A stretch of DNA of 64,000 nucleotides, from contig JBBJMP010000009.1 of NCBI GenBank assembly GCA_037718865.1, forward strand, positions 1-64,000, read 5' to 3'. The stretch's first letter is position 1; every line of letters starts with the position of its first letter. The notes under the pieces are model-generated. The model was not told the origin of the DNA, ran no database searches, and worked only from the letters and a program-made list of their open reading frames with translations. Shown here in pieces: positions 17,286-25,824 of the stretch. The stretch comes from JADCRZ01 sp037718865. GTDB taxonomy: Bacteria > Bacteroidota > Bacteroidia > Chitinophagales > Chitinophagaceae. The translations under genes were made by a program, and so were the position numbers.

Positions 17286-18152
17286 ATGCCACGAATAATA
17301 AAATCAGGCCTTATCCAGATGAGCCTTCCAAAGACCGAAGGCGAAGGCACCATAGCAGAGATCAAGGAAGCCATGGTTCAAAAGCATATTCCGTTTATTG
17401 AAAACGCCGGCAAGCAGGGCGTACAGATCTTATGCCTTCAGGAAATATTCAATACACCGTATTTCTGCCCGGGGCAGGATAAAGAATGGTATGCTTCTGC
17501 GGAAAGCGTTCCCGGGCCCACTACCGAACGGATGGCCGAATATGCCAGACAATATAATATGGTTATGATTGTGCCGGTCTATGAAAAAGAACAGCCCGGC
17601 GTGTTGTATAATACGGCGGCCGTTATTGATGCTGATGGCTCTTACCTCGGAAAATACCGGAAAAATCACATCCCGCATACATCCGGCTTTTGGGAAAAGT
17701 TTTTTTTCAAGCCAGGCAACCTGGGTTATCCTGTGTTTGAGACCAGGTATGCAAAAGTAGGGGTGTATATCTGTTATGACCGTCATTTTCCCGATGGTGC
17801 TCGCTGCCTGGGACTCAACGGAGCCGAGATCGTTTATAACCCGTCTGCTACAGTCGCCGGCTTATCTCAATACCTTTGGAAGCTCGAGCAACCTGCACAT
17901 GCGGCTGCCAACGGGTATTTTATGGGATGCATTAACAGGGTGGGGGAGGAAAAGCCCTGGAATCTTGGCCGGTTTTATGGATCTTCTTATTTTGTAGATC
18001 CGCGCGGAGAGATCTTTGCGATCGCTTCTGAAAATAAAGACGAATTGTTGATAGCGGATTTTGATTTGGATCTCATTGAACAGGTCAGAAGTGTCTGGCA
18101 ATTCTATCGGGACAGGCGGCCAGAAACCTATGGTGCTCTGGTTGAGCTGTAA
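17286..18152 (+). CDS. Beta-ureidopropionase / N-carbamoyl-beta-alanine amidohydrolase
   Basis: Hydrolyses N-carbamoyl-beta-alanine to beta-alanine, CO2 and ammonia, the third step of reductive pyrimidine breakdown. Nitrilase-superfamily triad is visible: Glu in LCLQEIFNTPYFCP, Lys in KYRKNHIP and Cys in VYICYDRHFPDGARCLGL. NPSATVAGLSQYLWKLEQPAHA is typical of the beta-ureidopropionase branch. The start is the ATG at 17286 (288 residues); an upstream in-frame TTG at 17253 gives a leader that does not fit the family. It lies 32 bases before preT. Confidence 0.9.
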   Translation: MPRIIKSGLIQMSLPKTEGEGTIAEIKEAMVQKHIPFIENAGKQGVQILCLQEIFNTPYFCPGQDKEWYASAESVPGPTTERMAEYARQYNMVMIVPVYEKEQPGVLYNTAAVIDADGSYLGKYRKNHIPHTSGFWEKFFFKPGNLGYPVFETRYAKVGVYICYDRHFPDGARCLGLNGAEIVYNPSATVAGLSQYLWKLEQPAHAAANGYFMGCINRVGEEKPWNLGRFYGSSYFVDPRGEIFAIASENKDELLIADFDLDLIEQVRSVWQFYRDRRPETYGALVEL

Positions 18153-18184
18153 AAGTATAATATTTTTTAGATTAATGTAAGCAG

Positions 18185-19528
18185 ATGGCCATTGAAAATA
18201 ACCGGTTAAAGGCCGATCAATACGAATTAAATTTTAGCGATATTCATCCGCCCTTTGAAAGCGGTGATACCGCCCTGGTGGAAGCCAACCGCTGTCTCTT
18301 CTGTTATGATGCGCCCTGCACAAAGTCTTGTCCTACCGGCATTAATATACCCAAATTTATCAAGCAGATCACTACGGGTAACGTGAAGGGATCAGCCCAT
18401 ACGATATTTGAAGCCAACATTTTCGGAGGAGGCTGCTCAAAGGTTTGTCCCGTGGAAAAATTATGCGAAGGTGCTTGTGTGTACAACCTGATGGAAGAAA
18501 AGCCTATTGAGATTGCCCGCCTGCAGCGCTACCCTACTGAAAAGGCGATAAAAGAAAAATGGCGCTTGTTTAGCAGGAAACCTTCTACCGGTAAAAAAGT
18601 GGCCGTTGTCGGGGCTGGTCCGGCCGGATTGTCCTGTGCACATGTACTATCCAGAGAAGGCATAGACGTAACGGTTTATGAGAAAGAGAAAAAAGGCGGC
18701 GGGTTGATGACCTATGGCATTGCAGCGTATAAAGTGACCCCGGAGTTTTGCAGGCAGGAAGTGGAATATATAACTTCACTGGGAGGTATTGACATCAAAT
18801 ACAATGCAGCTTTTGGAAAAGATTTTAACCTGGACGAGCTCCGAAAGAAGTATGATGCCGTGTACCTGGGAATAGGCGTTGGCTTAGCCCGGCAACTTGA
18901 CATTCCGGGCGAGGATCTGGAAGGAGTCATCAATGCGCTGCACTTCATCTATGATATCCGCAGCAAAGGTTTTGACAAAGTGCCGGTCGGAGATAAGGTT
19001 GTGGTGATAGGCATGGGCATGACTGCTATCGACGCGGCCACTCAGGCAAAGCGCCTGGGTGCCATGGAGGTAACCCTGCTTTACCGCCGGACACAGGAAG
19101 AGATGCCCTGCACACAAGCTGAATTCGATATAGCTAAACTGGATGCTTGCCATATTGTGTGGCTGGCCGCACCGAAACAAGTGATGGGATTGAACGGAAA
19201 ATGTGTGGCCCTGCTTTGCAGCATCATGGAGTTAGGGGAAGCTGATTGCACCGGGCGGCGTTGGCCCGTAGATACCGGTAAAACATTTACCCTGGAAGCA
19301 GACATGGTGATCAAGGCAACCGGCCAAATCCCATTTACCGAGCTGGTTTCCGGAAACGCACTGAACAACAGGTCAGGCCGTGTTATGATTGATAATGCCG
19401 GGGCTACCAGTATAAATGGTGTTTTTGCGGGCGGCGATTGTGTGAACGGAGGTAAGGAAGTCGTTGACGCTGTCCAGGCCGGAAAGGAAGGGGCTGCCGG
19501 TATTCTGGCATACCTGGGAATGGCTTGA
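18185..19528 (+). CDS. preT: NAD-dependent dihydropyrimidine dehydrogenase, subunit PreT
   Basis: Flavoprotein half of the enzyme that reduces uracil and thymine with NAD(P)H, passing electrons to PreA. N-terminal Cys-rich domain (about residues 35-105: CLFCYDAPCTKSCPTGINIP and GGCSKVCPVEKLCEGACV) binds two [4Fe-4S] clusters. The rest is GltD-like with a FAD-binding VAVVGAGPAGLSCAHVL and a NAD-binding VVVIGMGMTAIDAATQAKRLG. At 447 residues it is slightly longer than E. coli PreT (about 412). It is followed by preA with 75 bases between. Confidence 0.92.
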   Translation: MAIENNRLKADQYELNFSDIHPPFESGDTALVEANRCLFCYDAPCTKSCPTGINIPKFIKQITTGNVKGSAHTIFEANIFGGGCSKVCPVEKLCEGACVYNLMEEKPIEIARLQRYPTEKAIKEKWRLFSRKPSTGKKVAVVGAGPAGLSCAHVLSREGIDVTVYEKEKKGGGLMTYGIAAYKVTPEFCRQEVEYITSLGGIDIKYNAAFGKDFNLDELRKKYDAVYLGIGVGLARQLDIPGEDLEGVINALHFIYDIRSKGFDKVPVGDKVVVIGMGMTAIDAATQAKRLGAMEVTLLYRRTQEEMPCTQAEFDIAKLDACHIVWLAAPKQVMGLNGKCVALLCSIMELGEADCTGRRWPVDTGKTFTLEADMVIKATGQIPFTELVSGNALNNRSGRVMIDNAGATSINGVFAGGDCVNGGKEVVDAVQAGKEGAAGILAYLGMA

Positions 19529-19557
19529 TGGCCATATGCTATGCGAAGTCTGCCGTT

Positions 19558-19574
19558 CGAAGTCTCCGACTTCG
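19558..19574. repeat. CGAAGTC hairpin between preT and preA
   Basis: Perfect 7-bp stem CGAAGTC-TCC-GACTTCG, with another GCGAAGTC just upstream (19543-19550). It matches the style of the element at 11762-11787 and part of 17106-17177. It lies in the 75-base gap inside the operon. Confidence 0.5.
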
Positions 19575-19603
19575 TACAGCTTCATTTATTTTAATTTTAT
19601 CTT

Positions 19604-20872
19604 ATGGCTGATATTAGTACTGATTTCTTAGGTATCCGTTCTCCCAATCCCTATTGGCTGGCGAGTGCGCCGCCAACCGATAAAAAATATAATGTTTTGC
19701 GGGCCTTAGAAGCCGGTTGGGGTGGCGTGGTCTGGAAAACCCTGGGTACCCAGATAAAAAACGTATCCTCAAGGTACTCGGCCGTAGATTACAATGGAAG
19801 CCGGGTGATGGGCTTTAACAATATAGAATTGATCTCCGACCGACCCCTTGATATTAACCTGAAGGAAATAAGGGAGGTGCTGAAAGAGTTCCCTGACCGG
19901 GCTATGATCGTGTCGCTGATGGCCGACAACAGCAGGGAAAGCTGGCATGAGCTGATCAAACAGGTGGAGGATACAGGCGCCCATGCACTTGAATTAAACT
20001 TCGGTTGTCCGCATGGCATGACGGAAAGAGGCATGGGGGCAGCTGTAGGGCAGGATCCGGAAATCGCACGAATGGTTGTGGAATGGGTTATTGAAGCGGC
20101 GACTATTCCTGTCATCACCAAATTGACTCCGAACGTTCACTCCGTCGTCCCAACAGGCCGGGCCTCCGTCGAAGCAGGCACCCATGCATTATCCCTGATC
20201 AACACCATTCAATCTATCACCGGTATTGATCTGAATACATTTGTGCCAAATCCTTATGTAGCAGGAAAATCGGTATATGGTGGATATTGCGGCCCAGCCG
20301 TCAAACCCATTGCCTTGAAAATGTTGTCTACGATCAGCAAGGATGAAATAACGCGGAGGGTTCCCATATCAGGTATCGGTGGCATCAGTACATGGAGGGA
20401 TGCCGCTGAATTTATATTGTTGGGGGCGACTACTGTTCAGGTATGCACCGCAGTTATGACTCATGGTTTCCGTATCATTGATGACCTGTGTGAGGGGTTA
20501 AACAACTGGATGAACGAAAAGGGATTTTCGTCTATCAATGAATTCAGAGGCCTCTCTGTTCCTGCCATCACGCACTGGGAGGAGCTGGATATCAATTATC
20601 ATATTGTGGCCAATATAAACCAGGATAAATGCATCCATTGCGGACTTTGTTATATCGCCTGTGAAGACACATCACACCAGTCTATCCGCCTCGATTGGGG
20701 AAAACCGTACAACACGTATACCATCAAAGAAGAAGAATGCGTGGGCTGCAATCTTTGTAAACTCATATGCCCGGTAGAAAATTGTATAACCATGGTCGAG
20801 CAACGCAAGGGTGAAGAATACCTGAATTGGAAAGACTTCCAGCAAAAGGGTTTGCCATTGAATGACCATTGA
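19604..20872 (+). CDS. preA: NAD-dependent dihydropyrimidine dehydrogenase, subunit PreA
   Basis: Catalytic half of dihydropyrimidine dehydrogenase. Residues 1-310 form a dihydroorotate-dehydrogenase-like FMN barrel (LELNFGCPHGMTERGMGAAVGQ, then ITKLTPNV and GIGGISTWRDAAEFILLGA). The C-terminus has two ferredoxin-like [4Fe-4S] motifs, CIHCGLCYIACEDTSHQ and CVGCNLCKLICPVENC. Length 422 fits PreA (about 410-430). It ends the pyrimidine operon and is convergent with mobA, 20 bases away. Confidence 0.93.
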   Translation: MADISTDFLGIRSPNPYWLASAPPTDKKYNVLRALEAGWGGVVWKTLGTQIKNVSSRYSAVDYNGSRVMGFNNIELISDRPLDINLKEIREVLKEFPDRAMIVSLMADNSRESWHELIKQVEDTGAHALELNFGCPHGMTERGMGAAVGQDPEIARMVVEWVIEAATIPVITKLTPNVHSVVPTGRASVEAGTHALSLINTIQSITGIDLNTFVPNPYVAGKSVYGGYCGPAVKPIALKMLSTISKDEITRRVPISGIGGISTWRDAAEFILLGATTVQVCTAVMTHGFRIIDDLCEGLNNWMNEKGFSSINEFRGLSVPAITHWEELDINYHIVANINQDKCIHCGLCYIACEDTSHQSIRLDWGKPYNTYTIKEEECVGCNLCKLICPVENCITMVEQRKGEEYLNWKDFQQKGLPLNDH

Positions 20873-20892
20873 TCCGCATTACCTAATTAAGA

Positions 20893-21462
20893 TCACGACA
20901 AATTATAATTTTTAAAGGCGGCAGGATTAATGATTGCTAATCTCCGGGTATATCCTTCGTTTAATACCGATTGAAGACTAAAACTATGCAAACGATGTGA
21001 TTGCATATTATCCAGCAGTTTTCTTAACCCTGCCGATCTGTAGATGCCGCAAAAAGGTTGTGCATAATCAATATCCTGGTACACGATAAAGTCATGTTTC
21101 GCTTCTGCTTGAAAGACATCTAATACTGTACTGATCGTTTTTTCATCAAGATCAAGAATGTCGCAAGATAACAGGAGCAGGTCGTTATCAGGAAACTTAT
21201 TATGTACGCTTAACAAACCGTTCAAAGGGCCATGGGCTTCAACGGCATCTATAACCAAATTATCTGGTGAAATGTGTTCAGCATATGCTGAAACTTGTGA
21301 TTCATTTACTGAAAAGACAACCGGAAGCTTAAATGGTTCCAGCTTAGCGGCAACATACTTTGCCCTTATCGTACCGCCGATTATGATCAATCCTTTGTCC
21401 GTACCCATTCGCTTACTTTCTCCACCACACAGAACGACGCCTAAAAGTGTATTCATTTGCAT
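20893..21462 (-). CDS. mobA: Molybdenum cofactor guanylyltransferase
   Basis: Adds GMP to Mo-molybdopterin to make the MGD form used by NasA-type reductases. The nucleotide-binding start GVVLCGGESKRMGTDKGLI and the following LLSCDILDLDE, EAHGPLNGLLSVH and QPFCGIYRSAGLRKLL are MobA signatures; 189 residues is the usual size. ATG at 21462 or 21456 could be the start. It is last in the moaD-moaE-rdx-mobA run on the minus strand. Confidence 0.9.
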   Translation of the reverse strand: MQMNTLLGVVLCGGESKRMGTDKGLIIIGGTIRAKYVAAKLEPFKLPVVFSVNESQVSAYAEHISPDNLVIDAVEAHGPLNGLLSVHNKFPDNDLLLLSCDILDLDEKTISTVLDVFQAEAKHDFIVYQDIDYAQPFCGIYRSAGLRKLLDNMQSHRLHSFSLQSVLNEGYTRRLAIINPAAFKNYNLS

Positions 21463-21532
21463 AAAAGATAAGAATCCTGAATTACAGCTCTCTGCAAGAA
21501 TAAGCGTGATTGATTAAATTAGAGAAGCACGT

Positions 21533-21808
21533 TCATTTATCCGAATGACCCAGCGTTTTTGAAGGATTTATCAGGTCTCTCACTGTTTGTTTTAACTGTT
21601 TGATCTCTGGAAAACCTCCTTCCTTTTTTCTGTCATAAACCAGGGAGTCGTTAATATATATCTTATAGGTGCCAGCTGTATCGCCCGGTTGTAACAATAC
21701 CCCTTGAATGTCATCGGTAAATGTAGTCAGCAGTTCCTGGGCCATGTAAGCAGCGCGAAGCATCCACCCGCATTTTGGACAATATTCTATGGTAATGGTT
21801 GGCTTCAT
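21533..21808 (-). CDS. SelT/SelW/SelH (Rdx-type) selenoprotein-W-like protein
   Basis: A 91-residue thioredoxin-fold protein. The N-terminal ITIEYCPKCGWMLRAAYMAQELLT carries the CxxC of the Rdx family (Cys form, no selenocysteine), and DSLVYDRKKEGGFPEIKQLK is the family's second half. The family is linked to redox control but has no firm bacterial function. I use the ATG at 21808; an in-frame GTG at 21823 adds five residues. It sits between moaE (21 bases away) and mobA, so a redox link to molybdopterin synthesis or sulfur transfer is a guess from context. Confidence 0.85.
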   Translation of the reverse strand: MKPTITIEYCPKCGWMLRAAYMAQELLTTFTDDIQGVLLQPGDTAGTYKIYINDSLVYDRKKEGGFPEIKQLKQTVRDLINPSKTLGHSDK

Positions 21809-21829
21809 ACGAACATTGAACACTGAACT

Positions 21830-22327
21830 CTAATCATACACATGCTTTCCTGTATCTCCGGTTATAGTGTGGCAATTACAGTTGCCTCCCCATTCACTAG
21901 TGCCATCAATGAAGTATTCACATTTCCAAATGGGTACTTCGTGTTTAATCCTGTCAATGATAAAACGGTTAGCGGCATACGCTTCGCTGCGGTGTGCAGA
22001 CGCGGTGATCACAACGACGGCAGATTCACCTATGGCTACTTTACCCAAGCGGTGTTGCGCCAGGGCAATGTTTAGATCCCACCGCGACCTTGCTTCGGCT
22101 ATAATTTTCAGGATCATTGCTGAAGCCATAGACGAGTGCGCTTCATACTCCAGGTATTGAACCGCTTTGCCGTTGCTATGGTTGCGAACTTCTCCGCTAA
22201 ACAACACTATAGCTCCTGCCCGTGGGTGATGAGTCCCAGCCAGTAAACCGGCAATGTCGAGCGGTTGCTCTGAAACCGGAAACACGTTATCCACCGCTGC
22301 TTGGTGGGATAATAAAGATGGTGTCAT
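21830..22327 (-). CDS. moaE: Molybdopterin synthase catalytic subunit
   Basis: Large subunit of molybdopterin synthase, which adds two sulfurs from MoaD thiocarboxylate to cyclic pyranopterin. Motifs: GAIVLFSGEVRNHSNGKAVQYLEYEAHSSM, ALAQHRLGKVAIGESAVVVITASAHRSEAYAA and the catalytic KHEVPIWKCEYF. At 165 residues it has a slightly long N-terminus compared with E. coli MoaE (150). Its 5' end overlaps the moaD 3' end by 41 bases, which suggests translational coupling of the two subunits. Confidence 0.93.
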   Translation of the reverse strand: MTPSLLSHQAAVDNVFPVSEQPLDIAGLLAGTHHPRAGAIVLFSGEVRNHSNGKAVQYLEYEAHSSMASAMILKIIAEARSRWDLNIALAQHRLGKVAIGESAVVVITASAHRSEAYAANRFIIDRIKHEVPIWKCEYFIDGTSEWGGNCNCHTITGDTGKHVYD

Positions 22328-22520
22328 TTTCTGTTATTTGAAAATGGGTATCGACAAATTCGTCATTCACTGCAAACCGGCATCGTTCCAGAATGCCTGC
22401 TGCCGCAGGATTAGACCGGATCAGATGTTCCTTCAATGCCTCCGCATTTTGAATGTTTGCGTTCAGCTGAAATTCTTTATCGAAATAGTCTTTCAGCTTG
22501 GCGAATACCTGTACTTTCAT
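22287..22520 (-). CDS. moaD: Molybdopterin synthase sulfur carrier subunit
   Basis: A 77-residue ubiquitin-like protein that ends in IFIIPPSSGG, the Gly-Gly tail that is adenylated and thiocarboxylated. The start MKVQVFAKLKDYF and EALKEHLIRSNP are typical of MoaD. It is first in the minus-strand cofactor run and overlaps moaE. The adenylating enzyme (MoeB) is not in this window. Confidence 0.92.
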   Translation of the reverse strand: MKVQVFAKLKDYFDKEFQLNANIQNAEALKEHLIRSNPAAAGILERCRFAVNDEFVDTHFQITENDTIFIIPPSSGG

Positions 22521-22631
22521 AATTAATTTTTACTACTTAAAATTTTGCCTTTCACAGTTCCGTGTTCACCTCCTGGTCAAGATGTTGGCTAACCCGAATT
22601 TTCCAGCGAATACAAAAGCTGATTTAGTTTA

Positions 22632-22639
22632 CAAAGGTA
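22632..22639 (-). promoter_or_regulatory. Candidate -7 box for the moaD-moaE-rdx-mobA operon
   Basis: On the minus strand this reads TACCTTTG, a full match to the Bacteroidota -7 consensus TAnnTTTG, about 110 nt upstream of the moaD start codon. The -33 box is weak. Confidence 0.4.
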
Positions 22640-22716
22640 CTTTGTTTTTTCTTTTGAACATAGGGCCACGGGCTGTTCAGACAGAAAACCGGTATACTTC
22701 CCGGAATGAATGGTTC

Positions 22717-22818
22717 ATGAAAAAATTCTCTGTTATTACTTTCGTCGCAGCATTTGTTGCTTTCATCTCTTTTATCGTAAGGCAGGATAATTGGGGTCTA
22801 ATTTTACATCATAAATAA
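22717..22818 (+). CDS. Possible 33-residue membrane peptide
   Basis: A short open frame starting MKKFSVITFVAAFVAFISF, which looks like a signal or membrane segment, followed by VRQDNWGLILHHK and a stop. It ends 23 bases before the secreted-protein gene at 22842 on the same strand. It could be a small hydrophobic peptide, a leader or a chance frame. There is no homology support. Confidence 0.25.
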   Translation: MKKFSVITFVAAFVAFISFIVRQDNWGLILHHK

Positions 22819-22841
22819 TCACAACCATAAAAATTTTAAAA

Positions 22842-23294
22842 ATGAAAAAGAAAATGGTAACACTTGTAGCAGCTGTCATGATGGTAATCGCTACCACCTA
22901 TGCGCAAAACACTCAAACTGGCGTTAACGAAAAAGTAATCAATGCATTCGCCAAGAAATTTGCACAGGCAACAAACCCAAGTTGGGAATTTACAGATGCT
23001 TATTTCAAGGCGAGTTTTCAATGGAACGGACAAAACCTGACTTCCTTCTTTACGAAGGATGGGGATTTGATGGGTATAACCCGCAACATTTACTCTACTG
23101 AACTCCCTATAAATCTTCGCATCAGCCTGACTGAAAACTATTCACAATTCTGGATATCCGAGTTATTTGAATATGCTAAAGAGGGTACCACTAAATACTA
23201 CGTCACCATAGAAAATGCAACTGAAAAGATCCACCTTGAAAGTGTTGGTACATATGAATGGTCTGCATACAAAAAAGCGAGTAAAACAATATAG
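22842..23294 (+). CDS. Small secreted protein, PepSY-like/BLIP-like fold
   Basis: A 150-residue protein with a clear Sec signal peptide (MKKKMVTLVAAVMMVIATTYAQ, cut after AQ). The rest (VINAFAKKFAQATNPSWEFTDAYFKASFQWNGQ, then FFTKDGDLMGITRNI) resembles the small PepSY-like periplasmic proteins common in Chitinophagaceae. These have no known function. It is the only plus-strand gene in the minus-strand cofactor and nitrate block and ends at a strong intrinsic terminator, so it is transcribed alone. Confidence 0.65.
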   Translation: MKKKMVTLVAAVMMVIATTYAQNTQTGVNEKVINAFAKKFAQATNPSWEFTDAYFKASFQWNGQNLTSFFTKDGDLMGITRNIYSTELPINLRISLTENYSQFWISELFEYAKEGTTKYYVTIENATEKIHLESVGTYEWSAYKKASKTI

Positions 23295-23321
23295 TGTACT
23301 GATATATTGTACGATGAATCA

Positions 23322-23351
23322 GTCCTGCGACGCTGCGGGACTTTTTTTTTT
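23322..23351 (+). terminator. Intrinsic terminator of the small secreted-protein gene
   Basis: A stem GTCCTGC / GCGGGAC (23322-23328 with 23335-23341, one G-U pair, 6-nt loop) is followed directly by ten T (23342-23351). This is the best classical terminator in the window, 27 bases after the stop codon at 23294. Confidence 0.85.
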
Positions 23352-23399
23352 AATATCAGCGGTTGAATTGGAAATTTTCCTGGAATCAAACTTCAGTTT

Positions 23400-24362
23400 T
23401 TATCCTCCAATTTCCAGCATACTGAGTTCACTACCCGTGAACTTCAGCCTTTGCTTTTGCTGTAATGCCTGTTCTAATTTCGGCTGCAGGTCTTCATCAT
23501 CGTGCACGTTAAGGAGCGATATGGGATGATTGTCGCTCAGGCATCCATAAACATTACCCTGGCTGTCGAGCCGCAAGCGATTACAATCATGGCAAAACGG
23601 TTCACTTTCATTAGCTATAATGCCAAAGGTAAAGCCTTCGCTGGTTTGCCAGTAGTTGGCAGTTGCGGAATCCTGCCGGTGTAATCTGTGAAATTCGTAT
23701 TTTTGACCGATGACTTCAAGCAGATCGACCTGTGGAAACAGATATTTTTCAGGCTCCCGGTGCAGGTGACCCATAGCCATTACTTCCAGAAACCGGATAG
23801 TGACACCCCGCTTAAACGCATATTCCAGCAGAGGCAGCACCTGGGAGTCATTCATTCCCTTCATTACAACGCTGTTGATCTTCACCTGCAATCCCGTATC
23901 CAATGCCTTATCGATGCCGTCCAGGATGCGTTGCACGTTGTTTCGTTTGCTAATGAGGAAGAAAACATTTTCATCCACTGCATCAAGCGACACGTTGATA
24001 GATTGCATGCCTGCCACTTTCATGGGCTCAGCAAGCCGTTTTAATAGAAACCCGTTGGTCGTTAATTTAATTTCAGGGATACCCATCGTTTTCACGCCTT
24101 CAATCACCTCAATCAGCTCCGGGTAAAGCAGGGGTTCCCCACCGGTGAGGCGGATAGTTTTTAATTGGAGATATTTATGAAGCTGTTCAATAATAGACAA
24201 CAGCCGATCAGCAGGGAGTTTCTCTCTCCTCGGCAGACTTTTGATTAAACTTTCATTTTCATCGCCGATACTGCAATATGTACAGCCAAGGTTACACTTA
24301 TTGAGTAAGCTTACCCGAAGGGTCTTGAAGCTTCGGCCATATTGATCTGCAATTAATTTCAT
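23400..24362 (-). CDS. moaA: GTP 3',8-cyclase (molybdenum cofactor step 1)
   Basis: Radical SAM enzyme that starts molybdopterin synthesis from GTP. The N-terminal cluster motif is CNLGCTYC, followed by IRLTGGEPLLYPEL. The C-terminal substrate-binding cluster uses CHDCNRLRLDSQGNVYGC. The protein ends in IGG, matching the conserved Gly-Gly tail of MoaA. I take the ATG at 24362 (320 residues, family norm about 320-340). A longer frame to 24464 begins in sequence without family features. It lies next to the tandem repeat array, apart from moaD/moaE. Confidence 0.93.
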   Translation of the reverse strand: MKLIADQYGRSFKTLRVSLLNKCNLGCTYCSIGDENESLIKSLPRREKLPADRLLSIIEQLHKYLQLKTIRLTGGEPLLYPELIEVIEGVKTMGIPEIKLTTNGFLLKRLAEPMKVAGMQSINVSLDAVDENVFFLISKRNNVQRILDGIDKALDTGLQVKINSVVMKGMNDSQVLPLLEYAFKRGVTIRFLEVMAMGHLHREPEKYLFPQVDLLEVIGQKYEFHRLHRQDSATANYWQTSEGFTFGIIANESEPFCHDCNRLRLDSQGNVYGCLSDNHPISLLNVHDDEDLQPKLEQALQQKQRLKFTGSELSMLEIGG

Positions 24363-25824
24363 GTTCAGATTCTGATAAACAATAGTTGTTACACCTTCAA
24401 AGATAGGACAAATAAAACCGTAATCACCCCCGGATTTGCTGGGCAAATCCGTCCCCTCGTTCAAAAAGGTGGGGAACTCACCCGGTTATTGCCCGCCTTG
24501 AAAGGCTACCGTTAGGAAAAATCTTTTTAGAAATTAAAAAAGGATTGATGTCCCGGCTAGGGGCAACCGGTTTGTAGCACTTGAGTAATAAATAAATAAA
24601 TTTTGCTTTAGCACAACATACTAAGGGTAGCCCCACTGGGGCATTTGGTGAAGATGATCACATTTCTACAAACGTTTTACCCCTGACAGGGGTAACTATG
24701 CACTAAAAGGCTACCGTTAGGACAAATCTTTTTAGAAATTAAAAAAGGATTTATGCCCCGGCTAGGGGCAACCGGTTTGTAGCACTTGAGCATGCATTAT
24801 TTTATGCCCCCGGACGGGGGGCTACCCTTTTCAACGAGTAATAATAAATAAATTTTGCTTAGCACAACATGTTAAGGGTAGCCCCACTGGGGCATTTGGT
24901 GAAGATGATCACATTTCTACAAACGTTTTACCCCTGACAGGGGTAACTATGCACTAAAAGGCTACCGTTAGGACAAATCTTTTTAGAAATTAAAAAAGGA
25001 TTTATGCCCCGGCTAGGGGCAACCGGTTTGTAGCACTTGAGCATGCATTATTTTATGCCCCCGGACGGGGGGCTACCCTTTTCAACGAGTAATAATAAAT
25101 AAATTTTGCTTAGCACAACATGTTAAGGGTAGCCCCACTGGGGCATTTGGTGAAGATGATCACATTTCTACAAACGTTTTACCCCTGACAGGGGTAACTA
25201 TGCACTAAAAGGCTACCGTTAGGACAAATCTTTTTAGAAATTAAAAAAGGATTTATGCCCCGGCTAGGGGCAACCGGTTTGTAGCACTTGAGCATGCATT
25301 ATTTTATGCCCCCGGACGGGGGGCTACCCTTTTCAACGAGTAATAATAAATAAATTTTGCTTAGCACAACATGTTAAGGGTAGCCCCACTGGGGCATTTG
25401 GTGAAGATGATCACATTTCTACAAACGTTTTACCCCTGACAGGGGTAACTATGCACTAAAAGGCTACCGTTAGGACAAATCTTTTTAGAAATTAAAAAAG
25501 GATTTATGCCCCGGCTAGGGGCAACCGGTTTGTAGCACTTGAGCATGCATTATTTTATGCCCCCGGACGGGGGGCTACCCTTTTCAACGAGTAATAATAA
25601 ATAAATTTTGCTTAGCACAACATGTTAAGGGTAGCCCCACTGGGGCATTTGGTGAAGATGATCACATTTCTACAAACGTTTTACCCCTGACAGGGGTAAT
25701 AAGTACACCGGCAGTAAATGATTCAACATCACCATAGACGTATTTTAAAAGATGTGTCTTAACAGTAGCCTTCAAAAAGGAGAGGGAATTGGCAAAAAGA
25801 TGAAGTCTTTTACCAGCGGGGTGG
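24363..25824. other. Gene-free region between moaA and the nitrate operon
   Basis: Outside the array, 24363-24499 is the moaA leader, with a run in moaA frame that looks non-coding. 25700-25824 is unique sequence downstream of the rubredoxin-tailed protein gene. I see no gene, RNA family or clear terminator in these flanks. Confidence 0.5.
24500..25699. repeat. Tandem array of 251-bp units with four hairpins each
   Basis: Nearly five head-to-tail units. Unit 1 (24500-24700) is divergent and lacks about 46 bases. Units 2 (24701-24951), 3 (24952-25202) and 4 (25203-25453) have a 251-base period and read identical to each other. Unit 5 (25454-25699) stops just short of its end. In each full unit there are four GC-rich stems: GCCCC-GGCTA-GGGGC (24755-24769), GCCCCC-GGAC-GGGGGGC (24806-24822), GCCCC-ACT-GGGGC (24881-24893) and ACCCCT-GAC-AGGGGT (24930-24944). 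A longer pair GGGGCTACCCTT (24818-24829) / AAGGGTAGCCCC (24874-24885) flanks an AT-rich spacer. No long open frame exists. Identity of the units implies recent amplification. Confidence 0.9.

Larger units (their letters stand above)
22521..22841. other. Divergent gap between moaD and a secreted-protein gene
   Basis: A 321-base gap that holds promoters for both sides. The only long open frame is the short candidate at 22717-22818. The best promoter signal is the minus-strand -7 box at 22632-22639. No riboswitch-like fold (such as a Moco element) was recognised by eye. Confidence 0.5.

Noticed and set aside
24363..24464. Longer moaA start with 34 extra residues
   Set aside because: The added sequence has no family match and runs toward the repeat array; the ATG at 24362 fits known MoaA starts.
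24500..25699. CRISPR array
   Set aside because: The units are 251 bases, identical throughout with no short repeat/unique spacer pattern, and no cas gene is nearby.
24500..25699. Insertion sequence
   Set aside because: No transposase frame, no terminal target duplication visible, and the units abut one another.
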